64,000 bases of DNA from Nereocystis luetkeana (lineage: Eukaryota; Sar; Phaeophyceae; Laminariales; Laminariaceae), in NCBI GenBank assembly GCA_031213475.1, contig JARUPZ010000034.1, forward strand, positions 4,404,940-4,468,939, read 5' to 3'. The notes below the pieces were generated by a model. It was not told the origin of the DNA. It did not search any database and was given only the letters and a program-made list of their open reading frames with translations. Positions 46,008-57,880 of this stretch are shown piece after piece. Position 1 is the first letter of the stretch. Each line of letters opens with the position of its first letter. The position numbers and the translations under genes were made by a program.

Positions 46008-49000
46008 ATGGCTCCGACTTCACGATGGATGCTGGGTTCGCTCGGTGTGGCTGCGTTGTTGAGCACCTTCTACGTGTCCCCGGCGGAGGCCGGCTGCTGC
46101 CCTAACGCGTGCTCGGGGCACGGGACCTGCACGGTGGACGACGCGTGCGTGTGCTACAGCAACTGGCAGGTAAATTACACCGTACCCCTCGGCGGTCGTG
46201 GTTCTCGCTGTATGCACCCCTGTTGTTGCCGCTGCTGCCGTGGGGGAGAGATGCATCCCGGCATCACAAACGACCGACCTTCCTCACTCGCGTTTCGGCG
46301 CTGCAGCAAGAAGCAAGCAGATTATGTATGTAGGGCGCACTAAGAGAGAGCCCGTGACTTGGGAATTTGCTTTCAGGCGCACGGCGGTGATGGAAAGCAA
46401 AAATCGACCTCGAGCAAACACAGCTACCTGGTACTAAATAGCCGAGACGCCGACAGCGGGGGTGTCAAGTGTGGCCAAACAACACCTTGCGCCACGACCG
46501 ACCACCTCTCAGAGAGCATTCAAGTCAGATCGCCGTCTTCCTTCTCCTTCTCCTCCTCCTCCTCCTCTTCCTCCTCCTCTCGTTCGCTGTATATACGTAC
46601 ATATACATACTTCGAAGTATTAATATGGTAGCTCTTTGAAACCGTAAAACACAAATTAATAGAAGCTCGGTCGGCCCTACCGCAAAAAGCCGAGTGATGC
46701 GGCGTACGGCGCGAGGCTTTCGGCGCGTGCGAGTGCATGATGAGGGGGGCTTGAAGCGGTCCCCAAACAGCAGCAAGGAGCATCGCTGTGTGGCGCGTGA
46801 GATCACATTTCATCGAGCCTGATCACTCACTCTTCTCTGTTCCACGCACCACACACCGCCGTGTTCTATTTTTCGTACGAGCATCATGTGATCATCACCA
46901 CATATTTATGAAGGGGGTCACTACTCATGTACCAGGTACGATACGAGGCAAAGCAAGACACACGTGAAACACACTTGATGCTGCACTCCGTCTGGTGCGC
47001 TCGGTCTGGAGCCTCGTGTCGTCTTGAATCACGACGTACCGTGAGCAGACTATCCTTACCACGACAGCTTTCTGTCCCTCTCTCTCTGCCTGCGTCATGT
47101 GACCATTATATCTTCGAGCAGGAGAACCGATATAACTTCGAGGCAAAAAGTCGCGATGCTTCGTACCAGGTAGTACCTGGTATCACATACTGGTACCAGG
47201 TACCGGGTACCGGGGTATATGAACAGCCTGTCCGTGACAATTCAGTTCGTGTTTTTTTTTCGCTGCTTGCGCGGCCGACGTGTCGCCCGCCTGGTATCAT
47301 CTATATGGATGGATGTGTCTACAGCAGTAATCTGATCCGACCCATGATCCGTGCCGGTTTGATGCAGAACGGAGAAGAGTTTCACGAGACCGGCGACTGC
47401 GCCGACCGCACATGCCCGTACGAGATCGCCTGGACCGACTCTCCGGACGAGTCGGGGGCGCACCACACGTACGCCGAGTGCGCTAACAAGGGGATGTGCG
47501 ACCGTACCACTGGCCAGGTAAACTGCACAATCAATTGTGCGCAATCATGCCATCATGTCATAATTCTTCCTGCGCGGGACGCATCCATCCCTCCATCTTT
47601 CGTCGTCTCCTTCGAGTATATGTACTCGTACGCACAACTCGTACGCAGATTTTTTTCTTTACATGTACGTACGAGTACGCACTTACTATTAAATGCTGCA
47701 AGCAACAAAGAGATACTTCTTGTCAGTATGAATAGTAAGAATGCCGAATCTCATCTTTGCAAGCTACGAGCGCGCGTTTTCACACGAGTATATACACGCA
47801 CCGTACTCGCACGGGGGTTTCACGTACTGCTGTATGAAACCTCTCTCACAGCTGTGATGACATGGATGCTTCGTCGAACTCCATACCATTTGCAAGCTGC
47901 GTGTGGTATTAATACTATAAGGATCAAAGTGTGGTATCAAGATACGGAGGCGTCCTGTCACTATTCGTAAATTTTCCAGAAGCAAAAAAAAAACAAGTTG
48001 GTTCAGTTTCACAAAATTTGGAAGATTGAAAAATTGCGCGCAAAATATGTGAAAATTATGGATAAAAATCTCTCCGATAAGAATGACCCTTACTATTGAA
48101 CCTTTTTCCAGATATTTCTTTTTTTTTTCCGAGAAAAACAGGAAAGAAATACTAAATATTTCCGCAAATATTACGGAGTATTTATTTTGCCCTCCCGAAA
48201 GGTGCATATATCACATATGTTCTAGGCGAGTCCGACATAAACCGAGCATCCCTTTGAATGCCGCAGTAGGTCTCTCTCTCCTATTGATATCACTCCGCAC
48301 CCCACAAACATCCCATTTTTTCACTTCGTGAAAGTTCGTGAGCAACTAACTATCAGTATTTACTATTGATTGAAAATTCACGAACGAGATATCGGTCGGA
48401 GAGATGCTTCCTAGACGCCACCAACATGAAGTCAACCCTCTCCAACTCCCCCCCTCCAACTCCCCCCCTTCCCCCTTCCCCCTTCCCCCTTCCCCCTTCC
48501 CCCTTCCCCCTTCCCCCTTCCCCCTTCCCCCTTCCCCCTTCCCCCTTCCCCCTTCCCCCTTCCCCCTTCCCCCTTCCCCCTTCCCCCTTCCCCCTTCCCC
48601 CTTCCCCCTTCCCCCTTCCCCCTTCCCCCTCCCCCCTCCCCCCTCCCCCGTCGCCACCACCAGTGCCTGTGCTTCGAAGGCTACGGGGGCAAAGGCTGTG
48701 CCCGCATGACCTGCCCCAACGACTGCTCCGGAAACGGGCGCTGCATGTACGCCGACGACCTCCCCTTCGGGGTCAACCTGGGCTCGTTCTACCACAGCCA
48801 GAACAACGCCACCGACCACCTCGGCGAGCTCGGAGACACGAACGGGAACGACGCGATGACCTTCGACTACCACGGCTGGGACGAGGGCAAGACGCGCATG
48901 TGCCGCTGCGACCCGGGGTACGAGGGGGTGGACTGCTCGTACCGGTCCTGCCCCGCGGGGAACGACGTGATGGTGGAGCGGCTCAACCGCGTCGCCTCTG

Positions 49001-51530
49001 TCAAGTACCAGAAGCAGGTGGGTGTGGGCGGAAGTGGGCGGGTGGGTAGGCGGTGTTGAAAAGGCTTGCCGTAGCTCGGACCTGAGAAAGCGTTGTCGAT
49101 GGGTGCCCACAGGTTTCAACCGCGTGTTGTCCATGGGTGACACCTTTGACCCGTATGTCCGGTCCGGACCTGAATATGCCGCCGGTCTACGAAGGGCGGG
49201 GAGAAAGTTTGGTGAAGGCTCAGTTCGGGTAGGCGCTCAGGTAGCCTTTTACCGGTAGCCCAACACCCCAATACCTTAACCTTTGGCAGCGGGTGGATGG
49301 GAGGGTAGGAAAAGGCATGCTTGCACGCTGTTACGGGGAGCCATAGTGAATAGGGCCTACGGTATACACGAACCTAAATATTTCCCTATTTTTACCAACA
49401 ATAGTTGGTCCTATTTACTATGGTCCCCCGTAGCAGAGTAATAATGGGCAGGTATGTGTCGGTGTGGCAGGGTGGTCCGTGAAAGAAAGTTCGACGGACG
49501 ACGGAGGAGATGAAGTGAAAAAATCCTCGGCCGGCATGCTGGCATGTTGTTTGGTTTGGCTTTGTCCTTATCTCTCTGTATTTTATGAAACATACAAATC
49601 AGTATCCCCAAAACGCTAGGTCCTCACGTCCTAACAGTCGAAACCCCACCTTCTACGTTCCGTACCCTCCTTGCCCCCCCCCCGCCCCCACTCTCAAGGC
49701 CATCTGCCTGTACAGTGCAGGTGCGACCTACTCTACCAATCTCTTCCACGGCTATCCGTACAGCCGACGTGTTTTCGTTATAAGGATTACCTTGGGCTGG
49801 GTAATCGATCGATCTTTTACCCCTATACCTCAGTAGGTAACACCCTCACATTTGTAGGTAACCTTCACAGTTTTGCTATTTGAATTAAAAAACGCCGAAA
49901 CGTCGTACATGTACTTCGAACCATTTTTCTATATTGAATAAAACCATTAACGAGGTACAGTACCGGGGGAGAGAAGGGACGACACCTGTGACCACGTGGC
50001 TTGTCCAGAAGATCGCTGAGGGTAAAAACTTCTACGAGTTAGGCTGGAAAGTAAAAGTGATGACTAAAAATAAAAAAAAAATGTATGTATAACTGAAGCA
50101 TTGCATACCCCCCTCCACAAAAGTCAAAATCTACCCCCACCTTCCGCACCCCGTGCCCATGCCACCCGACCCCCCCCCCCCCCCCCCCGCCCACCCCCCC
50201 TCCAAACGGTGCTCCGTCTCGAAAGGGATGCGTGGTCAATGGTCAAACGACTAGGGCGAGCAAAAAATGAGTACGCCCCCCCCCCCCGCGCGCTTGGCGT
50301 TAGCGATGTCTGCCTGGTCGGTGAAAACCCGACGTGCTCCGTCTCGGCATTTTAGGGATGCAAGGGTCTATGATCATATGACTACAGCCATGCATGACAA
50401 CGAGGACATCCCGCCCCCGCCCTCCCCCCGTCCGCCCGCCCCCTCCGCCTCTTCCTCTCCTACCCCCCCTCTCCCCTCCGCCCTCCCTTAAACAAATCAG
50501 GCCATCTGCCTGTACAGCGCCGGTGCCGCCTACTCCGCGAACCTCTTCCACGACTACTCGTACGAGGCCGGCGTTGGGAGCTGGGTCCCGGTCGAAGCCG
50601 AAGCTTTCAACTTCACGGGGCAGACGTTCGCGCTCACCTTCACCTCCGCGACAGAGGAGCGCTTCACGACCATCCCGATCAACCTCGACGGTCGCCTCAC
50701 CACCGCCGCGGTCACCGCTGCCTACATCGATGCCGCGCTCGAGGGCCTGCCGAACGGCGTGATCGACTCCGTGTCCGTCGCGGTGGAGGAAGACTCCAAC
50801 GGGAGCGGGATTTTCGGCGAGCCGATCGAGGAATTCCCCTGCGATATACTCGTCGTGGTCACCTTCGACGGCGCCCAGGTATGTATGATATGTCGATGTG
50901 ATACGCCGCTCTGGAGATGGATATCAATGACCGTTTCGGAACTTCACTTGTTTCCTCGTATACATAATGTAGTACGGCCGCTATCCCCCCGTCCCTGGTG
51001 GAAACCCGAAGTGCCTCGTCCCGGCCCTGTAGGGACACGAGGGGTCTATTGGCAATAATACTACGGTCATGCATGGAATGAGTACACCTTCCCCCCTCCC
51101 TTCAAGGGTCAAATGACTAAGGCGAGCAAAAAATGAGTACCTTTTCCCCCTTCCCCCCTCCTCCCCCCCCCCCCCCCCCCACCATCTCCCCTCCTTCCCC
51201 TCTCCCTCCTCTCCTCACCCCCCCCCCCCCCTCCTTCCCCCCATCCAGGTCCAAGGAAACCAGCACCTCCTGGAGGTCGAGTGGCGAGCCTGCGGCGACG
51301 GGTGCACGCCGAAGGTAGACGGGCTGCCCCTCTCCACGCTCGAGACCTACGACGACACCCTGAGCTACACGGGTAGATCCCACCGCTCGTACGTGCAGCA
51401 GGCGCAGTCCGCCGACTACGAGTCGTACGTGTGTGGGGGGCGGGGAAAGTGCGACTACACGACGGGAGAGTGCGCCTGCTTCACTGGGTACTACGGGCTC
51501 CACTGCGAGACGCAGACGGCCCTCATCTAA
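46008..51530 (+). CDS. Mastigoneme-type EGF-repeat secreted protein (SIG1/OCM1-like), five exons
   Basis: Exons 46008-46169, 47368-47517, 48664-49017, 50501-50878 and 51249-51530 join at GT-AG introns, all phase 0, into 441 codons plus stop. Residues 1-28 are a signal peptide ending AEA. Then come EGF-like Cys modules: [21 protein letters not shown] with [37 protein letters not shown] and [14 protein letters not shown] non-EGF middle domain has [17 protein letters not shown] and [10 protein letters not shown]. The last module, [20 protein letters not shown], ends with HCETQTALI. Order and motifs match the stramenopile SIG1/OCM1 family of tubular mastigoneme (flagellar hair) proteins. It is secreted and probably assembles on the anterior flagellum. 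The exon 2 acceptor (47366-47367) is chosen by phase and family fit. There is no transmembrane helix or GPI signal. Confidence 0.88.
46170..47367. other. Mastigoneme gene intron 1
   Basis: Contains a (TCC)n run (46544-46579) and five TACCWGGTA motifs (46425, 46930, 47164, 47174, 47194). The last three form a 40-base cluster of overlapping GGTACC palindromes. Confidence 0.7.
48462..48655. repeat. TTCCCCC heptamer array abutting a splice acceptor
   Basis: About 24 perfect head-to-tail TTCCCCC units make up the end of intron 2 and act as its pyrimidine tract; the CAG acceptor follows at 48661-48663. Confidence 0.95.
49334..49430. mobile_element. MITE-A copy 4, in mastigoneme intron 3
   Basis: TA-flanked, ends CGGGGAGCCATAGTGAATAG and CTATTTACTATGGTCCCCCG. 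Its interior is in the opposite orientation to copies 2 and 5. Confidence 0.8.
49699..49766 (+). pseudogene. Duplicated start of mastigoneme exon 4
   Basis: Preceded by a pyrimidine tract and CAAG, the sequence GCCATCTGCCTGTACAGTGC repeats the exon 4 start at 50501 and continues for about 65 bases ([12 protein letters not shown] in both), then diverges. In frame it runs to a stop near 49836, so including it would truncate the protein before the middle domain. It may be a dead duplicate or a regulated poison exon; no clear donor follows. Confidence 0.75.
50200..50400 (+). repeat. Dispersed repeat R3, copies in mastigoneme introns 3 and 4
   Basis: This copy (intron 3) and a second at about 50965-51130 (intron 4) share TCAAAYGACTARGGCGAGCA, AAAAAATGAGTAC and the GGGATGCAAGGGTCTATG-type block with 20583-20760. 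Poly-C tracts accompany each copy. Confidence 0.65.
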
Positions 51531-54130
51531 AAAATCGCTCCGTCCGTCCAAGCTTCGCCTCCGCTGTGCCTGGCGGGTAAAACATATGTGGGGTGGTTTC
51601 CCAGGAGGGGGGGGGCTCTGCCTGCCTGAAGCATCGTCTGCTTTTTTTTTAATATGGGGCTGAGATTTGTATTTGTCGCTCTTTGCGATTTTGTTTTTGA
51701 CTGGGATGTTTAGGCTGCGATATTTCGGCTGCGACGATTTGGGCTGCGATGTTTTTGTTTCTTAAAACTATGTTAATGTATACCCCAGGTATATATAATT
51801 CTTCATTTTTTCGTTTTTGTTTTGTAATTACTTTGGGTTTTTATTCTCTCGATCTGCCGTCTGAGCACGAGTTGTATCGCAAGGAACGCGGACAGCTGCT
51901 GTACGTGTTTCCACATTTATTTCTCGTTGAGTTAAGACACGCGAGTTCAGCGTATATAGGGGGCGAACGGTTTCGCTGGCCTCCCCTTTTACAGGCTGGA
52001 TTCCTCGTCGCCCGCGTAAAACGTGCACCAGTAAGACGGTAAATATTGAAAGATATACTGAAACCTTTGACGGCTTACCCGAAGTTCTTTCTTTGTATTT
52101 GGGACCGGACTGGTACGTATTTTTTCTCAGCATTAAATTTCGTCTCTTTTTTTTCTGTTGCTTTGGGGGCGGGGAGAGGGTAAATACGAGGCGACAATAC
52201 GTTTTGTTCGGCAACAGCGTTTACTAGTAGTGATGGACCTCGTATTTTCCGTTTTCCCTGTCGGCAAGGAACGCTTCGCGAAGTGGTCAGACTAACTGGC
52301 TGTTTTTTTTTTTCTTTCTCTTTTTGGCGGTTGGTTGGGTTTCTTGTATCAACCTGAGGAGAGCGAATCCGCTGTAGATATTATGCCGAACCCGCTCGCT
52401 GTAAAGGAGGGAGTCACACGTACGTACGTTACACACACAGCACACACGAAGGCACTTGGCCGGGCAGGGTTTGGGGGGAGGAGGGAGGGGGTACAGGATG
52501 ATGGAGCCGGTGGGGGTCGGTTCGTCATGTATACCTCCTTTTTTATTCTTAGCGGTGCCAGTACCGACCACACACACACACACGCGCGCGCGCGCGTCGC
52601 GCGCAGACACAGGCTTCCATTTTGTCATGATTTGGTTGACTGAGCTTGAGCTGGTCGAGCGAGTGCACTTTGCTGTGCGCAGGGGGATCAGTCAGATCAG
52701 ATAGATGAAAATATTGTGTGAATAAATCTCAAGAAGACACACGTACTACTGTAGCAAATATGAACTGTATAGGCAGGGCTGCTACGTACCCATCTTGAGC
52801 GGCTACAAAATCTCGACGAAGTTTTTTTTTTATTTTTTATATAGGGGCGGGGAGAGCGGGAGGGGGAGGGGGAGGGGAAGGAGGGGGGGGAGGGAGGGAG
52901 GGAGGGAGGGGGAGGAAGACGGGGGGGGGGAAGGGCAGGTGGAGGGAGGGTATATACGTATGTTTATACCTGGTATGTATGAAGAGGAGTCGAGAGACGA
53001 CGTGTTTGACGACGACCTTTTTTTTTTGCAAGGGTTTCACGAAAAAATGTCGCCGGTTGGGGGGCCGTTTCGTCTTCTTCACCTTGTTTTTTGTTCATAT
53101 CCTGCGGTTTCTCCTGGAAGGGAAGAGTGAAAACAAGCGTTTCCGTTGCGCTACTCGGCGGCACAACCAGCCAGCTAGCCATGCACCCACGCAGGCCGCC
53201 ACGCCTCTCCAGATAATGCCCGATGAGTCTCGCTGGGTGTGCTTACATAACGCCACGCAACACGAGCGCCCCCTGCAGATAAATACCAAGGCACAGGGGG
53301 GGGTGTATCCCACCGCAGAACGAAGTTGTCGTTGTCTCGCCGGATAATCGTCCAGCTCCTCCCACGTACGAACCACGGGAGTTTTACTTGCTAATTTCCT
53401 GACACCCCGCTTGTATTGCTGTACTGACAGCGTGAACCCATTTTTTTTTCTCTACGTATTGTCTGCCCACTGCCTCTGCTGCCATTAGAACGGCATACGT
53501 ACGAGAAAAGGCGCCTCGTTGCGTTATCCCTCGTGTGTTACGCCTCGTGACTCTTCTGTAAACTCCGAGCCTTACTTTGCCTTGCCCTGCCCCGCCTTGT
53601 CTCGCCTCGCCTTGCCTCGCCTTACCTTGCCCCCCCCCCTCAATCCAACGAACGTGGGAGTTGAACTAAAGAACAACGAAAACAGCCCCCCCCCCATCAG
53701 CGCCACAACGTACTGTTTACGGCTAGGGCCTGTGGCGAATAATCACACAGATACATCAGAGTTCACCACGTATTATTAGTATTTCATTTGGCATTCGGCA
53801 ATGCGTAGCAGTGTGAGTGTCAACAACCAAAAATACGATGAAAGGACAGAAATTCCAGAAGACCATGAAAGGCAAGATCGTGAAACGATGCTTGCCAAAC
53901 AGCTTAAAAACTATTCGACACAAACCCTTCGAACGGCCAACTACTCTTTTTTCAGGGGCCTTTCATTGACCAACCAGCACACGCGCGCGAACACACACGT
54001 TTGCACCCTGCTTCCACTCTGCACCCACTATCAGTAGATACTAAACAATGCCATTTTGCTAAAGAGTTAAGGAGCCGCGTCATTCAGAAAACATGTTTAT
54101 CCAAAATGTGCTACACGTATCGTAGCACGC
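51531..54130. other. Downstream of the mastigoneme gene, no gene recognised
   Basis: 3' UTR probably begins at 51531. The rest has (GGGA)-rich runs at 52856-52945, a CACACA/CGCGCG run at 52570-52600 and GTACGTACGT-type short repeats. Open frames show no family resemblance. Confidence 0.45.
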
Positions 54131-54134
54131 GTCT

Positions 54135-54640
54135 TACGGGACGTACGGGAAGCACCGTACGGCATATGCGGTAATCATCGTGTGGCGTAACAAGGAATAC
54201 ACCGTGCTACGGCATGTACGGAAAGCACCGTACGACGTGTACCAGAAACACCGTGCAGCGCGCATGGAAACGAAAGCACCGTGACACGTACTAAAACCAC
54301 AGTGCGGTGTGTATGGCAAAAGAACCATACGGTGTACGGGAAACACCGTGCAGTGTGTGCGGAAAGCACTGTACGGGTGTACCGAAAAGGCCGTACCGTG
54401 AATGTCGCACAAGCACGACGGGAAACACCGTACAGAGTACGGAAAACACCGTACGATGTTCTTCACAACACGGTTTGCAGCGCGCATGGAGAAGCAAAGC
54501 ATAGCACAGCGTGCTGAAACCACAAGAAAGTGCGGCGTTCACGGCACACAGCCTAGTACGGCATCCGGAACTCACCGTGCCGTGTGTGCGGGAAAAGAGG
54601 TGCGCGGTGTACGGAAAAAACACCGTATTACGTTATTACA
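54135..54640. repeat. Diverged GGAAAACACCGTACGGTGT minisatellite
   Basis: Some 20 imperfect units of about 20-24 bases, each with a GGAAA, CACCGTAC or CACCGTGC core. A few more stand at 54915-54975. Minus-strand open frames read a repeating RCFPY-like peptide, but divergence between units includes stops, so I treat it as non-coding. Confidence 0.8.
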
Positions 54641-56347
54641 GTGTGGGCCCGCCAAAACAAGAAGCGCCTATAGTCTGAGTAAGCCTTGGGTCCTTATTGT
54701 GGCACCATTATTGAACAACCTTGAGCATGACAAGACTGTTAATATCATACGCCTGTAGGGTTCAAAGTAGGGCTCACTGCTGAGCACGGTTTCTCAATCC
54801 ACTAGTCTTAGCGTTTTCCCTGAAAAAAAAGTGAGCCTCATGTTCTTATCACAGGCTATTTCTAGTTCGTGGCCCCTTGCTGCTGTAGTAGTAGGGTATC
54901 GCACAACCAGCCGTAGAGGAAAGACACCGTACAGCAGTGTATTGAAAAAAGGTACGAGTCTACGGAACGGCACCGTAATCATGACCATCGCACAAAGGGG
55001 GGTGGGTAAATGGAATGGTTGCACAGCTGTACATCTCGGACGCACCAGGCAGATCAGATGGATAATTTCCACATGATGTTCTAGGTCTTTCGGAGGGCAG
55101 AAAAATGTACCTGATCTGTAGGATCTACGGTAGCTCATCATGTTGCAGGGTGGGAGCCGCATAACCTGCTCAGGATCTACGATATAGCGACCGTTCCCTG
55201 GTTGGGATATGTACTACTACACATCCCGCACAGCACATCATAGCGGCAGGTTAGGAAATACCTCGTCTATGCTGCAGATAGATAGATCATGATCGATCTG
55301 ATCTGTCTGTCCAAGGCGTGGGCGATTGCCTTCCGTCGGCTCTCGGCGGGCCCCACCTTTCGGAGGCGTGTTTGAAGTTGTGATCAGACTAAACGGCATG
55401 TGATCCCCCCCCGCGCGCCCCGGGCTTCCAACGGGACCATAAACGTCATGTTCGTCGAACACCGGTGTTTTGAACAAGTTACCGGCGAGACCTTTCCCTT
55501 CACCAACGACCGCGCCGCAAACGAAGTTAGGCGTCTTCGGCCCGAGGCGCATGCACGAGGCTTTCATACAGCCGAAAAATCACACACGCATCAACCAGAC
55601 GCGCATACACACGATGGATTTATGACTGACGGACCATGTTCACTCTGAAGCCTTGTTCTCTGGATGTATGTGTTCTTTTTTTCCTAAATTTCCATTTTTT
55701 TTCATTTCCAAAAAAAAAATTCAAGACCCTTTTTGTCCTTTTTCCCATCAGCCTTTGGCAGCAAGTTTGTAATCTTTTTTTTTTCTTGTAAATTTTAAAG
55801 TTTGTAAGTTGGTAAAAACAAGCAACAGTGAACAGGGTTTGAGGAACCACCCACAGCAGAATAAATCGTCGGGATGCCGTTTGTGTCACACAGACGACGC
55901 GTCAACAGGATCGAATGGGGTTCTCTTAAGGAGAGGAGTTGTTGTTTTTCTGGTGGATGAGATGGAAGGATGCTGGTTGTGGTAGACTTGACGTGCGTCA
56001 CATCGGTTTTTAATTTGTCGTATGATACTGCCCCGCTTTTTGCTCTGGCGTGTTAATCCCTTTCTGTCCCTCACAGTAGTCTTTTTTAGAACAACAATAC
56101 ACATTGTCGGATGGCAAGCATAATAATAAAAATAATAGAATATACATCACTTTCAGGCCGACGGAACTTCTCACCCGATTAACTACCCGCTGTCCATTCT
56201 GTTTGTGTTGCACAGTTACACAACGTTTAATATGGGTGGGTGAAGGGGCGTGCCGGTCCCCTCGTCGTGTCGGAAGCTTGCAAATCGCCAAACTCAAGGC
56301 CGTGGCCGCGTTTTCAGAGTCGTCCTGCTGCTGGCCTTGTTAGTATA

Positions 56348-56391
<44 letters not shown>

Positions 56392-56644
56392 GATTTATCT
56401 ATATATATGTCTATCACCCAGGGTAGTAGCTACCACCCAAGGGGGTCACCGACCTATGCCCTTAACGTGTTGGAAAGCGATGGCATCCAAATAAAGTTTC
56501 GAGGCCAATGCACCCCGCAGAACGCTCTGATCTTGATGCGAAGTATTAATATTGCACGCGCAGCTTGCAAATATGACTTCCGAAGCAGTTTTCGATATCA
56601 CAGCTAAGGCGACTTAAAAAAAACAACCGAGACGAAGTGTATTC
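54641..56644. other. Intergenic stretch, no gene recognised
   Basis: Contains a (TCTA)n run at 56349-56392, repeat R4 end ACATTGTCGGATGGCAAG at 56102 and GATCTACGG/AGATCAGAT-type fragments at 55060-55290. Copy 2 of the CAGCTTGCAAATATG motif is at 56561-56605. Confidence 0.45.
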
Positions 56645-56647
56645 AAT

Positions 56648-56789
56648 TCACGACGGCGGTTGTCGGCGCAGGAAGTAGTTGCGGTCTAACCACGCGTACG
56701 CCGCAGAAACCCTCTTGAACTCCTGCTCGTTCGCGCTTTTCGAGTCCCCGCCTCCGGGGACGGAGTCGGCATCCGCATCATCTGCGTTC
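56648..56789 (-). CDS. Candidate last exon of an unknown minus-strand gene
   Basis: A pyrimidine-rich stretch and a CAG acceptor (56792-56790) are followed by 46 codons and a stop. The product part reads NADDADADSVPGGGDSK and then FKRVSAAYAWLDRNYFLRRQ, a basic amphipathic helix. The ..F..V..AY..L pattern recalls the last helix of J-domains, but no HPD motif is visible nearby. It could belong to the gene at 60918-62400; the phase does not fit a direct join, so at least one more exon would be needed. Confidence 0.4.
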
Positions 56790-57516
56790 CTGCCGAAAAA
56801 CAGAACAGCGAAAAGCAAGAGGAAACATACAAAAATCAAAAAGGGAAAAGAGAAAGAAAGCTACACGCACGCACATACCAGGTAGAAAAAAGAAAAAAAA
56901 ACGAGGAACGAAGAATACATCGAAAGCCCTTCCCAAGCCAAGCCAGCAGCGTACGAGCACAACTTGGCCCTGGCCCGGCTTGGCCAAAATGTGCACACAA
57001 ACTCCCACGTTTTTTCTTCAGGAATTTTCCGCGAATTTTCCCACGCGGTCGAGATTGGGGTTATATATAGTTCAGGGCTTGAGGGTCCAGCGTCAAGAAC
57101 ATTTCAACAATCTCACGCGTCGGATAGGTCACGATCTTCAGTAGATCATCTAGATGCTACCCTGCCGTTATGATATATTGTGCAGGATCTGTACGGTACA
57201 GGTCACGACCTATCTATCTATATATCTATCTACAGATAGATCACCTACATCCTAAGCTGTGGGTATGAGATGCTGTGCAGGGTATGTAGAGTACAGGCCC
57301 AACACGCGAAACATATCCTACGGTAGGTCGTGCAAATTGTACCGCTCCCGCCCGGAAACATGAGCTAGATCATACAGATCATACAGATCAGGGAGATATA
57401 TGCCCTGAAAGGTCTAGATCATGATCTGTAGATGATCTGTGCGAGGTGTGAACCCATTTAACCAAAGCTGGGCCAATTCATATACAGTACTTAACACCAC
57501 CTCAACCCTTCTATTA

Positions 57517-57621
57517 CGGGGGGACCAGAGTAAATAGGACCAAATATTGTTTTCGTAGTAGAAATAGGGAAATATGCAGGTTTTCGTGTGTACCGTAGGT
57601 CCTATTTAATATGGTCCCCCG
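57517..57621. mobile_element. MITE-A copy 5
   Basis: TA-flanked; ends CGGGGGGACCAGAGTAAATA and TATTTAATATGGTCCCCCG; interior like copy 2. Confidence 0.8.
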
Positions 57622-57649
57622 TACATAGTACTGCGCTATATTTTCACTC

Positions 57650-57880
57650 ATTTTTACATCTGTTTTTTTTTTGTTTACTATCTCCGCCCTTCTTTTTCTC
57701 TTTTCCTCCTCGTCGTAACACAGGTCAACCATTGGGCCACACACACAACCGGCTCTTCTTCCCTCCCTCCGCTACGACGGTCCGTGCTTCCTTGCATTTT
57801 TTTTTGTCGCGAGAAGACTTACCAGCACTTTCTTCGCACGTCGACTCGCGCCGAATTGCGCCTACCCACGCTGTGCGCAT
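57650..57880 (+). repeat. Dispersed repeat R2, copy 3
   Basis: Same block order as 10190-10480, with CCGGCTCTTCTTCCCTCC, CGCGAGAAGACTT and CGTCGACTCGCGC. It begins close to the right end of MITE-A copy 5. Confidence 0.6.

Noticed and set aside
48346-49143. Minus-strand frame with Gly/Lys/Glu repeat
   Set aside because: Reverse reading of the TTCCCCC array and of mastigoneme exon 3.
54134-54623. Minus-strand protein with RCFPY-like repeats
   Set aside because: A diverged minisatellite with no start context, splice sites or family; the frame is open only in parts.
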